This document shows, piece after piece, positions 35,911 to 48,430 of a stretch of DNA of 64,000 nucleotides. The notes beneath the pieces were generated by a model. The model was not told the origin of the DNA. It did not search any database and was given only the letters and a program-made list of their open reading frames with translations. The stretch is from Sialis fuliginosa. Taxonomy: Eukaryota; Arthropoda; Insecta; Megaloptera; Sialidae. Positions within the stretch are counted from its first letter, which is position 1, and every line of letters starts with the position of its first letter. The stretch covers positions 3,536,501 to 3,600,500 of the forward strand of contig OY540819.1 of assembly GCA_961205875.1 (NCBI GenBank), written 5' to 3'. The translations under genes and the position numbers were made by a program.

Positions 35911-38846
35911 TCCACTGAGAAATGATTGATCGCGCACATTCATCATCGTTACTTCCTTCTCTGACACTCTTTCAAACTCTTACTTTGTATAATCACCTAC
36001 GCTTTCTCTACGAAAACTTTAAATGCCAGCGTGATACGATATATACACACATAATTTATGACTTTTATCATAATTATCTTATTTATGTATAATTTTTTTT
36101 TATTATTACATTATACGTGTTTTGTGTTCTTTTTTTACCAGGTACGTAATTGTGTTATTTTTATTACCTTACTGTTTTATTGTATAATGAAGTGATTAAT
36201 TATTGTGTATTGTAGAACTTCTGAAAGTCGAATCTCAATGTTAATAATACATTCTATATTTCAGGTATTGGAGACATTAATTTAGTATGAATGTATTTAT
36301 TACAATTACATTTAACTTAATTTGAACTTTAGAATTTTTGACAATACAGTTATTCGATCGTTAAAGTAATATATAGATAAAAGTTTAAAATTTTTATATG
36401 TTATTTATAGATATCTCATATATTTTACTAATTTAAAAAAATAATATTGAACGTATGATTTTTGAGTAATTGGGTATTAAAAATAGAGTTTTTAATACAC
36501 GATAATTGAGAGAACTGACCGGAAGTGCTCTATACAGAGAAGATTATTCGAAACTTCAACCCTTTTAAATACTATAAAAATTATAAAAGTAGTTTCAGAA
36601 CCAGGTTTATTTAAAGTAATGAAAAACTAGAAATACAAGATATAGTCTATATACTGCGATTGACAAATTACATTCAATTTTTTACTTTTAATTATTAACA
36701 AAGTAGATGTATTCCGCATATAAATTAAAAACTATATTTTTCAAAAATACTGAAAAAATATGGATAGTTCACAAGTAAAGGGCTGCTATGTCAATAACCA
36801 TAATTTAAACTTTAGATTTTTTGACATTAATTAGTAAATAAGTTTTCATGTTTGAAACTAGTCATTTCAATTACTAACTATCAAAAATAAAATTGAAGGT
36901 ATTAATACTAGAGTTATAATAAAATAGAAATTATTATTATATTAATTATAATATCACCTATAATTTTTTCTTGATATGCGCCTGACCTAATTATTCAATA
37001 TAAATTGTTTGTTTAATTACATCTATAAATACCACAACTTCATATTGATTTAATTTTTATAAATTTTTATTAAAAATTCTATGACCTAATTATTAATATC
37101 ATCTTATTGTTGGTCTTAGGTTTTCGACGATACGATCTTAATACGTCCCTGTATGCCACGTCGCTGGAGGTATGTATATGTGTATGGACATCTGTCGAAT
37201 TCATTGTATAATTACCTGACATTTAGATAGGTATAGGTGAAATAAATGTTTAGATAATTGATGTCGTATACATTAACAGAACCTCGTGTTATTGTATAAT
37301 TTAGCTGTCAAGATATACCCAGTCACTGATTTATTGTAAATATACCTACACTTCGTTAAGTGCATTTAAAAAAATAACTTGTTTTTCTTTAAATAAAATA
37401 CCATTTTTTTTTTATTAAACCTTCTTCATTAATTATAATCAATAATTTAAAGTTTTATAGCTACTGTAAATGATAGTGGAATTAGCATTTTGAAAATTTA
37501 TATCTATATAAATATTAATGTTTCTTTTATTGCTTATTTATATATGAAATTAAATTATAATTTATTAATTGTATCTATCAACTTTCAAGGATATAAATTT
37601 TTTAAATTGATTTAATTTGCAAATTCTGATAATAAAATTCTTGGTTATAGTTTTGTTTATATGAAATTATGATGTTTGTGATATTGAATTTTAACTTTTT
37701 ATATCCCATATTTTCTACATTTTATTTAACTTGAATAACAAAGGACACCTTCGAGAGGAAATTATTAACTATCTAAAAGTAGCACCGCAGGTGTTCTAGA
37801 TAGCAACCCCAAAGTTTAAATGTTTTCGAATAGAGTTATATATCATTACCCCTATCCCGACCCAAAAAAAATCAAACTATTTTCGAAAACGTGATAGACA
37901 AATTTTGGAGTTTAGTATTTTTTATCAAGAGTTTGTGTAACGCTCATGAAAATTAACAAAATTTCCTATTAAAGACCTGTATAGGAACTTTTATACATAA
38001 TCGCCCCGACTTTAGAATCCTTTTACATCCGCCCCTAGATTACGCGGGATACAAAAGCTAGTTTATTATTAATTCTATTTAAATAGGTACCTAAGAATGA
38101 TTTCGAAAATGAATAGATAGAAAGTAAACTTTGAATTATTTTAAAAAATCATCAATCAGTCATTAAACTGTTAACTTTGTATACATTTATATGATGTTTG
38201 TATTTAATATTTAATGTATGATACACTACATATTTTATATTGTTCATACTTGTATATGCTATGGCGTTAACTATGTAAAAACAATATATTACAATGTAAA
38301 AAATATTGTTATAACTTGTATATACAGAAAGTTGCAATGTAAACAGGAAATAAATAACAACTGTTATTTATTTGCTTTCTTTATACTCTTGTACATGTCA
38401 ACGTTTCTGTAATTATTGTAAATTATTGATTTATATGAAACATACATACATACATATGTGTTTTATTTTTATAATAATGTATAATTATATATGATATACA
38501 ATATATTTAAATTGAATTTATGTGACATTTGAAAATAGATTTATTGAACATAATATTACATTAGGTTGTATTTTCTATCATATGTTATACATACATATTT
38601 ATTGTTAAAAAGATAAAAAAATTTAAAAGTTTTCTATCATGAATTTCAACTTCAATTTCCTTTCTTTTTAAACCTCCGGGCATGTGAAGGGGAATGTAGA
38701 TATATTAAAAGGGGATCTCATAGAAGAAATTAGATTTAAATTGCATTTTTTTATAGTAGGTAGGTTGGTACTTACTTTTTGAGTTTTGAAATACATATAT
38801 AAATTCAGAATTAAATACTATGAATGAATATAAACATGTACCTTTA
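35911..38846. other. Nearly 3 kb of AT-rich sequence without a gene
   Basis: No gene, TIR pair or coding remnant. A slightly CpG-richer patch lies at about 37125-37180. Confidence 0.4.
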
Positions 38847-38848
38847 TA

Positions 38849-40201
38849 CAGGGTGTCCAAGATAAGCGTGAATTCATGGTGCTTTAATAAACCGTAAACA
38901 AACAAAAACAAAAAAAATAAAGTCATTTAAAGAATTTCCGAATTTTCAGATTTTTGGGTATACCATACCACCTAAACCAATTGGCACTGAGTAGATTCTC
39001 TAGCGGAAAGTCGCAGAACTAACTTATAATAGATAAAAATACGAATATACACACAACTTATCGTTTTGTTCATAATTTTTTTCATGTTTTATAAACAAAC
39101 AAATTGTGCAGTAAATTACGATAATTGAAGTGTTAAGTTGGATATGAATAATGATAAAAAAAAGGAAACACTTACTGCTGTCAACATTCCACATTTAAAA
39201 CACTGTTCACCCTTGCGAAGAGGTCTTATAGTATTTTTCACTACTCCGTAGATGTCTAATAATTAGAGATTGGAAAAATAGTGTTATTTTAAATGAAATA
39301 GTTACTATATAGTTGATTTTTTTTCTGTAAAATAGTTGGCAAATAGTTTTTTTTAATCAAAATAGTTGTGAAATAGTTACAAATTTTTTTACAATAATAT
39401 TTTTTTTCTCAATTTAATCAATAAATTAATGAAATTTTCGAGGAAAACATGTTACGGTCGATTCTAGATAGATTTTAGAACAAAAAAAAAACTAAACAAA
39501 TAAATGTGTAAAAACACAACATAAATATCTATTAAAAAATATCTGTATAATAGACAAAATGTATTTATAAAAATAAATAAAACTAAAAAAATCTACAAAG
39601 AATTGTATGAATAAAACTCAAACTTATTAGGAAATCACAAGAAATATATTTTATGTTTATTATCTATAAACATGTATAATATTTTTTATTTCTTTGAAAA
39701 AAATCAATATTAATAATTAGAATTATTTCAAACTTTGTCTTTATGACTTTTTTTCAATACAAAATTTTTAACATTGGATAAAAAAGGCAAATAGTTTAAA
39801 AATGGTTGAAAAGATAAAATAGTTGCAAATAGTTGGTTTCAAATTGGGTTTAATCAAACCAGTTTTCTGAAATCGATGAAGATATGTAATAAAAATTACA
39901 ATAGTTGCATTTTTCGCAATAGTTGAAAAACTATTTTTCCAATCTCTATACTAATAATTAAATCCTAGTAGAATTTTTTTAAAGAATAAAAAATTGCAAT
40001 GAACTCGCTCTGTTTATCACACAGCTAATGTCATGCGTTAGTTCCGCAAACAGCCACTAGGGAAATTATCTCGTTACTAATAAAATTATTAATATTTTTT
40101 GACCACCGATTTCTTACAAATAATTCATCTCATTTAACCGAATCTGTATCTCTTACCGTTTAGGAAATCTCAATGCATACACGCTTAGTTTAGACACCCT
40201 G
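38849..40201. mobile_element. TA-flanked mariner-type MITE split by a second element
   Basis: Left CAGGGTGTCCAAGATAAGCG after TA (38847-38848), right GCTTAGTTTAGACACCCTG before TA (40202-40203). These ~24-bp TIRs with TA target fit Tc1/mariner-type MITEs. The unit is interrupted at 39264-39950; without the insert and its duplicated site it would be ~660 bp. Non-coding. Confidence 0.82.
39264..39950. mobile_element. hAT-like MITE nested in the TA-flanked element, 8-bp TSD
   Basis: Left TAGAGATTGGAAAAATAGT, right ACTATTTTTCCAATCTCTATA. CTAATAAT occurs immediately outside at 39256-39263 and 39951-39958, an exact 8-bp duplication. The interior is full of TAGTTGNNAAATAGTT variants. 8-bp TSD and this style of TIR fit hAT. 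Non-coding. Confidence 0.85.
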
Positions 40202-40239
40202 TATACCATTGTTACATATTATATATATACACACTCATA

Positions 40240-40440
40240 GACAGGTTCAGAAGAGCGCGTAGAACAAAGTAATGACTTTTCCGGTCCACGTGATTGATTG
40301 AATGCGGAGCCGCGGTTTGTCACGTGATCAATCAGGACCGACATTGATTAATTATTGGACGTTCAACATCTTCAACACCCCCGGCCGCACACACAAACAA
40401 TAATAATAACGGTTTGTGGGGCCGCTGTGTTTAAATACTA
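40240..40440. promoter_or_regulatory. Candidate enhancer: paired CACGTG and TGATTGAT motifs in a dyad
   Basis: CGGTCC and GGACCG bound a ~60-base block (40282-40341). Inside are CACGTG at 40287-40292 followed by TGATTGAT, and CACGTG at 40321-40326 followed by TCAATCA. GGCCGCACACACAAAC follows. The block is unique and CpG-richer than its surroundings. bHLH and PBC/Hox-type occupancy is inferred from motif shape only. Confidence 0.4.
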
Positions 40441-40879
40441 CAAAAGTCAAATCAAAATCATAACTGTTTTTTTATTAATTTTTATTTTTTAATAATTAAT
40501 ATACTTCAATAAATATTGTTTGGTACGTGATTTTGAAACGTCTATTGCGTACTTATAAGCTTTTATTTAAGTTAGAAGTAAATCTCAATCTAACATAAAA
40601 ATTTATCTTTACAGTTAAAATATTTGGGAAATTTTGAACATAATTTTTTTTTAGGTAATACAATTTTTGTTTGTTTGTTCCGTGAAAACTAATAAACCGA
40701 TTTTCGTAAGACTTTCACTGTAGAAAACCTAAAACCTTAGAACTTGTGTATGATAATTTATAGCAGATATCGCGGAAAATTTGTAACTGATAATAAATTA
40801 CTACATGTAAAAGTCTTTGGCCTGACATACAGATGGTGAGATAAAAAACATTCTTACGCTTCCCATAGAGTACCAACCT

Positions 40880-41330
40880 TTACTAGAATACTGTCAAAAT
40901 TTCATGACATTTCATGTACTCTTGTTCAAGTTACAGCCTTCGAAGTGACGCTAATTTTGTTACTTTTTTAATCATGGAAAAAAATGATTAAACATTGTTT
41001 TTTGATGGGGAAAAATACCATCCTAACAAAGAAATAGATAAAGTGTTACGGCACATCTGCCCCAACTAATTCAACCGTAAAATATTGGTTTGCTGAGTTT
41101 CGTCGTGAATTACGAGCACAAATGAGGCAGTTACTCCAGAAAATATAGAAAAATTCGTGAAATATGAAAATGTTATCTATGTTTTTTGATTTCAAAATAT
41201 TCACGGTCGAAGCCACAACGAAATTCTATAGTAATAAATAAAAATATTTCTACCTATCACAGATAAAGAAGTCACATTTTTGTCGAGGAAAAATGGTATA
41301 ATGTAGTATACACTAGTTAATTACGACTGA
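40880..41330 (+). pseudogene. Mariner transposase N-terminal relic
   Basis: At 41050-41112 the frame reads GTSAPTNSTVKYWFAEFRRE, the helix-turn-helix part of mariner transposases. At 41124-41162, in another frame, it reads EAVTPENIEK, the next conserved block of the same protein. The segment between them is deleted, and upstream the frame is broken after an ATG at 40975. The C-terminal catalytic D,D(34)D half is absent. It is dead and cannot encode an active enzyme. No TIRs located. Confidence 0.75.
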
Positions 41331-41389
41331 ATTTGCTAATTAACATTTGATGAAGTGCCGGGGAAGATTTACAAAGAGAGAAATATCCC

Positions 41390-41730
41390 CTCCCACTCTA
41401 CACACATACGAATAACGTGCGAAGTCGGCGGGTGTGTGTGTGTTAAAAAATCGTAAAAGCGAGTATGTATGTGTGTGTGTGTTTTTTTGCAGGGTTATTC
41501 ATGTGCCCTGAGGGAAACAGGAATAATGAACATAGGGGCGTATCCTGACGATGCACGTTCTCTTTTTTCGCCCTTATTGTCTTTCACCCGTGGGCGACAT
41601 AATTTCCGTTTTATAACCAGCCTGTGCAGTTGGTCTTGTGTGATTAATGTGCAGGATTCCATTAGGCGATGATGTTTTGTTTGTTGTACGCCGGGGGGAG
41701 GGGGTGAGTCACCGCAACGTTCTCTTGTAG
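41390..41730 (+). other. GC-richer segment with exon-like borders
   Basis: GT/TATG microsatellites end in TTTTTTTGCAG at 41485-41495, a good splice acceptor. ~200 bases of GC-richer sequence follow, then GGGGTGAGT at 41701-41709, a good donor. The frame through it (MNIGAYPDDARSLF and on) meets a stop before the donor, so a coding exon is unlikely; a non-coding exon or regulatory element is possible. Confidence 0.3.
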
Positions 41731-41959
41731 AGTGTCTGTACGTTAGTAGAGTAGATTTTTTCTTTTTTTTTAGTGAATGGGTTTTAAATGGGTTGATGGT
41801 GAAAATTTTGAAGCTGATGCGATGTGGAGAGAGTACTTGGATTTTTATAAATGTTTGAACCGTATTTTTACGTTAATAACGTCTAGTGTTTCAGGCTAGA
41901 TACTGACAATGAGTGGACATTTAAAAAACTTGATGCAATGCGCAGAAATCAGTTTTGCG

Positions 41960-42698
41960 CATAGACATAGAGAATGGACCACGCATCTGACTTGAACACA
42001 GAGCCGTGTCAAAAGAAAGAGATAGAAACAGGTTTGGAATATATGTACTTGTCCTTTTTTAAACAGGAGTGTAACTATTTCATTCTTAGTCCCGAATATT
42101 AAAAATATTCATAGATATTATCATATATTAATCTACTGTTGATTAATATATGATATTATTTTACTATATATGTATATAAAGAGGTTAAAATAATTAACGT
42201 TATAAAAAAATTTTTTTAAAAAAAGAAACATTTATTGATTTCTAAATAATATAAGTTTCGAATTTTTTTAACCAATTTTAATATTTTGTTCTAATATCAA
42301 AAAAAATATTTAAAATTTTGTTAAGTAAATCTTGTATGTGCTCTTTGTAAGTGTAGCAATCCACCTCATCATTTTGTAGCAACTACATGGGAATTGATTT
42401 AAAACTATTTTTTATTAATATATATTTAATATTTTTGGTAGCAAAAATGTTATTTTCCCGGAATATCCGTTCATAATTTTTCAAATTTTCTATCAGATCA
42501 AACACAAAAATCACAAGATAGATATACAAAAATATATCGGACAGAAATACTACCCTGAACTATAGTAAGCTACCAATCAGGATCTTAGAAAAAGATATAG
42601 ATATATTCCAAACTACACTGCATCTCTCTCTCACTTTTTGAACAGTTGTTACACCATTGTGTTAATACAGAATTTACTGTCCATTCTCTATGTCTATG
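41960..42698. mobile_element. Non-autonomous transposon, perfect 20-bp TIRs, 8-bp TSD
   Basis: CATAGACATAGAGAATGGAC at 41960-41979 and its exact complement at 42679-42698 are flanked by GTTTTGCG at 41952-41959 and 42699-42706. The 739-bp interior is AT-rich and non-coding. The 8-bp duplication suits a hAT-type element, but the terminal sequence is not one I recognise. Confidence 0.92.
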
Positions 42699-43136
42699 GT
42701 TTTGCGCAATAGTGTAGATTTAAAAGTATATCTCGACACTCAGAGCAGCTACCACGCGGGTTTTGGTTTTAAATTATAGATCTCGATTAGATCTACGAGG
42801 TACAAGTCAAAATTAAAACATTTAACCAGTTTTAATGAGTGATGTTATAAAAAAAAAAACAAACAACAAAAAATTAAATTTTGTATTTCCACGATTGCGT
42901 TTGTACATAATTATTAATTGAATTGAAAAAAATAAGAGCATGTATGAATATATTCTCTACGACGAAATGTTTTTAATTTTTTGATTAAAGTTTTTAAATT
43001 GGATAAAAAAATAAAAAGTAAATTTCGTATTTCTACGATTTTGTTTGTAAATATTAATTAATTAATTGTTTTTATATTCGTACAAATCATAAGAAATAAC
43101 TATATTATATGGTTATATATTTCTTTATTTAGACTA

Positions 43137-43469
43137 ATGTCCGGTATCATAAAGGACCTAACAAATTTGTTAGCTAGGAAGCACTTTTAACTGAGATATC
43201 AAACTTATATGGCAGTTCTTTTGGAGTTTGTTGATGACTTTAACAAGTTTCGCGCACGCGTTGTAGGTAAATACAAACGGTATTAAAACAGCGGTGATGT
43301 TATGAAAATTATTTTGTACAGTCAAAGATGCAACTGTGTTACAATTAGTTGAAGTGTCACTGCTCTAAATTCCATAACTAATCCATAGATACTAGTACAG
43401 AATTAATACTCCATTTGAATGTAATTGCTAGCTAGCAAATTTTGTTAGGTCCTTTATAATACCGGACAT
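43137..43469. mobile_element. MITE with ATGTCCGGTATTATAAAGGA ends (family I, copy 1)
   Basis: TIRs ATGTCCGGTATCATAAAGGA and TCCTTTATAATACCGGACAT, each continuing into a CTAGC-rich self-complementary part. 333 bp, related to 61604-61925 along its whole length. TA lies outside the left end. Confidence 0.88.
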
Positions 43470-44566
43470 AAGTTTACGATAACAAACGTCTGAAGTTTTA
43501 TTTATTTAACCCCACTTCCACGTATTCACGTAAATCCCTCGATACAGTCACACCTATTTTTTATGTATATAGGTAATATTAGCTGTGAAGAAATGATAAT
43601 ATAATATATCCTCTGCAAAAATAAAAGCTGCATTTTTGGCTTAACACAGAATATGCTCACATTATTTTCTTGAAGAGAAATGGAATTTATACGTATTATA
43701 CTATACAAATAATATGAATACAGCTATAGGGAGAGGGAAGTCTTCACTGTGTCTGTCAGGGCAGGATAAAACAAACAATTCGATGATTTGATGAAGTTCC
43801 GGGATCCAACCGGATAACAACTGATATAGTTAATTATATTTACATAAGAATTGTTTTAGTTTCCTGATTTTTAAGGATAGATATGACATTATTCGATTGA
43901 TTATTTGCCCTACAAAAACCAAATGACCATTACCAAACTTAAATATTGACTACCAACAAACACGTTCGCGGACGTTGAACAAATTGAAACATTCTATCAC
44001 GAGACAATACAAAACCCCGTGATGTTTTAACTCACATAATCAGTGAGCGCTGTTAAAAAATTTCCAATTACAAGTGCCATTTTTCATTTCCAGCCAATTT
44101 AACACAATAGGATACTTGAATAGAAAATCAATGTTTACAAATAAATAAAATAAATTTCACGTACAACGAGGGGTTGAATGAGACAGTGGCGTGGGAAATT
44201 AATTAATGGAGTTTTTGATTGAATATTCATGGTATTTTTTCAGAGAGACGCATATTAAATATTATAACTATATAATACAGTATTTTTTAACTCGGTATTT
44301 CACAACTAGCAAGTCTTATGAAAGTTTAAACAGAAAAAAACGACTGTGTATTTTGGTAAAATATTTTTCTCGACAAAAATATTAATAGCTTTAAGTTTTT
44401 ATCCTCCATGAAATTGGCAACTTTCTTAGCGTTGTAGCATTGGGTTAAGTCATATATAATTATATAAAAATAAAATCATCCAATTCTCTAAATCGATCAA
44501 GAGTTTTAGCTACTCGAATAATTTGATCACTTACTGTAGTTAAAGTGAATTTTGTTACTTTGGGTT
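43470..44566. other. AT-rich spacer
   Basis: No gene, bounded repeat or motif cluster seen. Confidence 0.4.
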
Positions 44567-44570
44567 TTAA

Positions 44571-45545
44571 CCCTCAAACTGCACACTAGTGCGAATTCGC
44601 ACCTTTAAAATTTTCCAATTACGCGTACTCGTTACTCAGGTGACCAACAGTCTTTCCCCCACCGTAATAATTCCTTCTACAGTAAAAGCTCTCAACCAGC
44701 GCTATTTACAAGAATAATGCTGTGTTTACTTCCAAGGAAAACGCTTGGAAAACCAGGAGAGGTGCGAATTAGCACTAGTGTGTAGTTTAAAGTCGCAAAA
44801 CAGTGTACAACTTTTTTCTCGAAATTTTTTTATTGTCATCTCGTGTGATTTCAAGAGTCGGTAAGTAATCTTATCTTGATCTAAACATTTTCTTATGTGT
44901 TTATTATACTTTTTTGATGTTTTTCATAGTAAATCAAGTAAAATGGCCAAGAGTCGGCGGTATAATTTGCGTTCAACGCAGAGTATGTAATTATTATTAT
45001 ATAATTTTTTCTAACTGTCGATTATTTGGAATAAGTATAGTTTTCTACATTAATATATATAAATAAAGGTCTTTTTTCAATCACAACAAAGCTTTACTTA
45101 TAAATTATTAATTTCTGCAAATTCCTTACCCAATAAATGCTAAGATTGTAACAACGGAAAAATGTGAAAATTATGTAAATTTCAAAGTAATAGGAAAAAT
45201 AGTAACTGTTGAATTGTCTCAATAAAAAATTTTTTTCTTAAAAATATAGTATCCTAATCACGGAATGCGAGTGAGACAATGTCAAAATTGTTGAAATTAA
45301 AAAAAAATGATCAATTTGTTTAAAATCATTTTTTATAAAAAATGTAATTTGCATAAATAAATAAACTTTTTCTATGAAGTTGAGCAATTGCATTTAATTC
45401 CTTGGAAAATTTCCAATAAAAAACACTACTATTTAGTTGGAATATTGATAAAACTCAGTTAGATATATCACATTGAAATTTTCAAATCCCGATTCGCACT
45501 AGTGTGCAGTTTAAGGTGGCCTAACTGAAGTGTGCAGTTTGAGGG
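44571..45545 (+). mobile_element. piggyBac-type non-autonomous element, TTAA flanks
   Basis: CCCTCAAACTGCACAC at 44571 and GTGTGCAGTTTGAGGG ending 45545 form the outer TIR. TTAA lies immediately outside both (44567-44570, 45546-45549), the signature of piggyBac insertion. An inner inverted motif CTGCACACTAGTGCGAATTC recurs near both ends. The interior keeps a splice-like leader (donor 44861, acceptor 44928-44929) and an ATG at 44943 with 13 codons (MAKSRRYNLRSTQ) up to another donor at 44983. No transposase domain follows, so it looks internally deleted. Confidence 0.88.
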
Positions 45546-45589
45546 TTAAATGTCGATAATTACAAGACATGCACCTTTTTGCCCGGAGC

Positions 45590-45700
45590 GTCAGCACCAC
45601 TGTGCCGCCACTGTGCTTCGCATCTGTTGACAGTCGGGCAAATCGTTAGTGACACTAATGTTGTACATGACATGTCACGTTACAGATTAAGCCGTCTGAT
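45590..45700. promoter_or_regulatory. Short GC-richer segment
   Basis: Contains TTTGCCCGGAGCGTCAGCAC and ACAGTCGGGCAAATCG. GCCCG(G) and CGGGC face each other ~60 bases apart. Not repeated. Role unknown. Confidence 0.25.
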
Positions 45701-46429
45701 AACGGATTTAATAGAACATATTTAACATGCGCATTTATAATTAATTTATAAAACAGTGAGGTTCATATTACTTACTTTCAAAATTAGTAATATGACCTCG
45801 TTTGATATTAATTACCCTTGGGAAGTTTCAATATTAATTATATACAAATGGGTGTATAATTAGCACTGACTGCAACGTGATGAATATTGTTATATTAACA
45901 GTTGGTTGGACTAGCTCCTTAAAATGTATAAATATACCCAATGGCTGCCAGTACTCAATTTGTCTAATGTTAATGTTATTTACGCATAATTTAGAAAAAC
46001 TTATAAGTGTTGCTGTGTTCATTTAATTCAAAATCAAAATAGGACATCTAATTAAATATGTAACACTTACCAAATTTGCATAATAATTTTAATTGCGGAA
46101 ATTGATAATGTATAATTAAATTTGTTCACATATATGTTACTAATTTTACTAATTGTAAGTATAATTTTGCAAGCTTTGAAGCTACTACGATGATCTTGAG
46201 CTAAACCTTGTAAGAATATGTGTTTATCTGAAGCCGAATCAAATACATCGTTAAACAAACCGTGGGTTCGACCCTTGAGGTTCACACAACCAACTTCCCA
46301 ACATAGTATGACTATAATAAATATTTGAATACTGATTATTTATTGCTTCCATATAGTTTATGTGAATATTTTTTTTAATATGTTGGTATATAAAAATTTT
46401 AATGCAATTTGTCAGAAATAAAACCCATC

Positions 46430-46565
46430 TTTGTATTATGTATATTAGTTTTCTAATATCCTAATTATGTCATTAATACAATACACATTTTTAGAATAAC
46501 TAATCTGACAATTTAAATTTAATTGCATTTGTTTCCAAGACAACATGAATTAGTAGACGTAGGTA
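46430..46565. mobile_element. Truncated relative of the 21711-22097 MITE
   Basis: Shares AATAACTAATCTGACAATTT, AATTGCATTTGTTT and ACATGAATTAGTAGA in the same order and strand as 21905-21975. The TIRs are missing. Confidence 0.7.
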
Positions 46566-47279
46566 TTTATATAAAATTAAAATTTTGAGGGTGGTTTTCA
46601 CCACTTTAATAGTTGTTTAGGCACGTATAACAAAAAAAATACTGAAATACATGTTTCATTATTTGTATTGTATCAAAAGTAAATCCGACCAAAAAAATAT
46701 GTTTACACCTTTTTTTCTCTTTAGGGGTCAAATTTCGAAAAATCTTTTCTTTCATATCAAATTCACGTTAAGACGCTTCGATTACCACCTCAACGAAGTC
46801 AATAGCATTTTTTATTTTCGAGATTTCGTACGTACATGAACATTTATACATCTTTCTGAAAACAGTGTAAATATACTATAGTAACTTTGAAACATAAAAA
46901 TATGTTGACATTTTTGATTTTCGGACCGATTACAATAACTTCCTAATGGGAAGTTAATAAAGCAATTACTCAATCGATATTTGTTCTTGGTGAACTTAAA
47001 AACGGAAAAATATGAGTACAAAATACAAAGTAATTTAGCAGGAAATTATGAAATTACTTATGTGTCTACAAGTATTGAGGCTTCCGCGGTGATCTTGGCT
47101 TCTGATCCATACTTACGTGTCTGTTTTCATAAAAATAAAAGTCCTTAACTTTGTACTATAGGGTAAAGTTAGTATGTAGGCTCTATATTGTAGTTCAGCC
47201 AAGTCTAATGAAGTCACATACATATTTTATTTGCAGTGTATTTATAGTGTACTAGTGTATGATTGCGATAAATCAAGAA
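46566..47279. other. AT-rich spacer
   Basis: No gene or bounded repeat seen. Confidence 0.4.
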
Positions 47280-47500
47280 GGCCGAGAGTACATATAATGA
47301 AGCGACCCAGAGGGCAGACGGCTATTATGGTTCTAGTTGACCCGACAGCACCGGATAGCTGTGAATAGATGGTATTGCTCCCTGGGGAGCGCAACTCGGG
47401 ATACACCGGGACCGATAACAATCTGTCGCCGGATATCAAACACTTCTTTCGTGATTGTGTGGTGTGTTGTGTTTGGGGAAGTTGACCTCTATTGTAAATA
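47280..47500. promoter_or_regulatory. CpG-richer island, candidate conserved element
   Basis: GAAGCGACCCAGAGGGCAGACG, the palindrome CTCCCTGGGGAG near 47377, and CACCGGGACCGATAAC and TCGCCGGATATC follow one another. Both strands are open across part of it without a recognised domain. Unique in the window. Confidence 0.35.
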
Positions 47501-47607
47501 CAGTAGAACACTGATTTATCTGTCATAATCGAGAACGAGAAAGTGTAGAATTATAAGCTAGTACTAAAACTTTATACTTTTTTGATTAATTCAATATTTG
47601 ATAATAG

Positions 47608-48133
47608 GATGATGCCTAATTTTTAAAAACTATTTTATGATGATCTTACGTGTCTCTTATTTCCAAAAAAATGCATATTTCTGCAGAAAATAAAGGTTTA
47701 ATCACAAAAATTAACCCTTTTAAAACTAATTTTTAATTTGACACCAAAACGCTCGCAGGTAACATCGCGCATTTTTGACGTCACGCTTATGTAAACACTC
47801 TTTGTCAACTATAATAAATCATTGTTCCATTGCTAATGTTTCTCGGTTTTACTTTTGGTAACACAAAACTGAGCAAATTGATAATTTAAAATCACAAAAT
47901 AATTTATAAACAGTGCAGATATTAATGAAACAAAAATGACGTTTACGTAGCCGTGACGTCATCCACTCTGATTGGTGTTTTATCAAACATGGCGGATTGC
48001 TGTATTTTGCGTTTTTATTTTAACAAAAATCATATTAATCTCGCTTTTAATTAAAAATAAATACATTTTTAGAATCTTTTTAACTTCTTTCATTATTTAA
48101 AATCATAATTTCAGTGATTACTGGCATCATGCC
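47608..48133 (+). mobile_element. Dispersed repeat with TGACGTCA motifs (family B, copy 2)
   Basis: Reverse complement of 12371-12899 over its length. Ends GATGATGCCTAAT and TTACTGGCATCAT suggest short TIRs. Contains TTTTGACGTCACGC near 47774 and CCGTGACGTCATCC near 47951. Non-coding. Confidence 0.78.
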
Positions 48134-48430
48134 TATTCTTCATATATCAAACACAAAAATCTTGTCTTGAATTATTATATACATATATACATCTTAGAAA
48201 GGATATTTTGAAAAAACGGTGTTACTTACTGCTATTTCAAATGGAACGCCCAATTGAAAAACAAGTAATATTTAAGTTAAATAAATGCTGCTTTTAAATC
48301 CATTGATTTATATATTATTGAGAAATCTTCAGGTAAAAAAATGGCCCATATAAAAATAATCAATAATGGTTTGGGGGTCTCAAACGTGGACGTCTGTAAA
48401 AAACTTAAAAAAATTACAGTAAAATTGTAG

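Noticed and set aside
46255-46280. tRNA-like B-box (GGGTTCGACCC)
   Set aside because: No A-box, anticodon stem or acceptor pairing around it; not a tRNA gene.
47242-47526. 94-codon minus-strand frame in a CpG-richer island
   Set aside because: No domain, and the opposite strand is open as well; GC-richer composition lengthens frames by chance.
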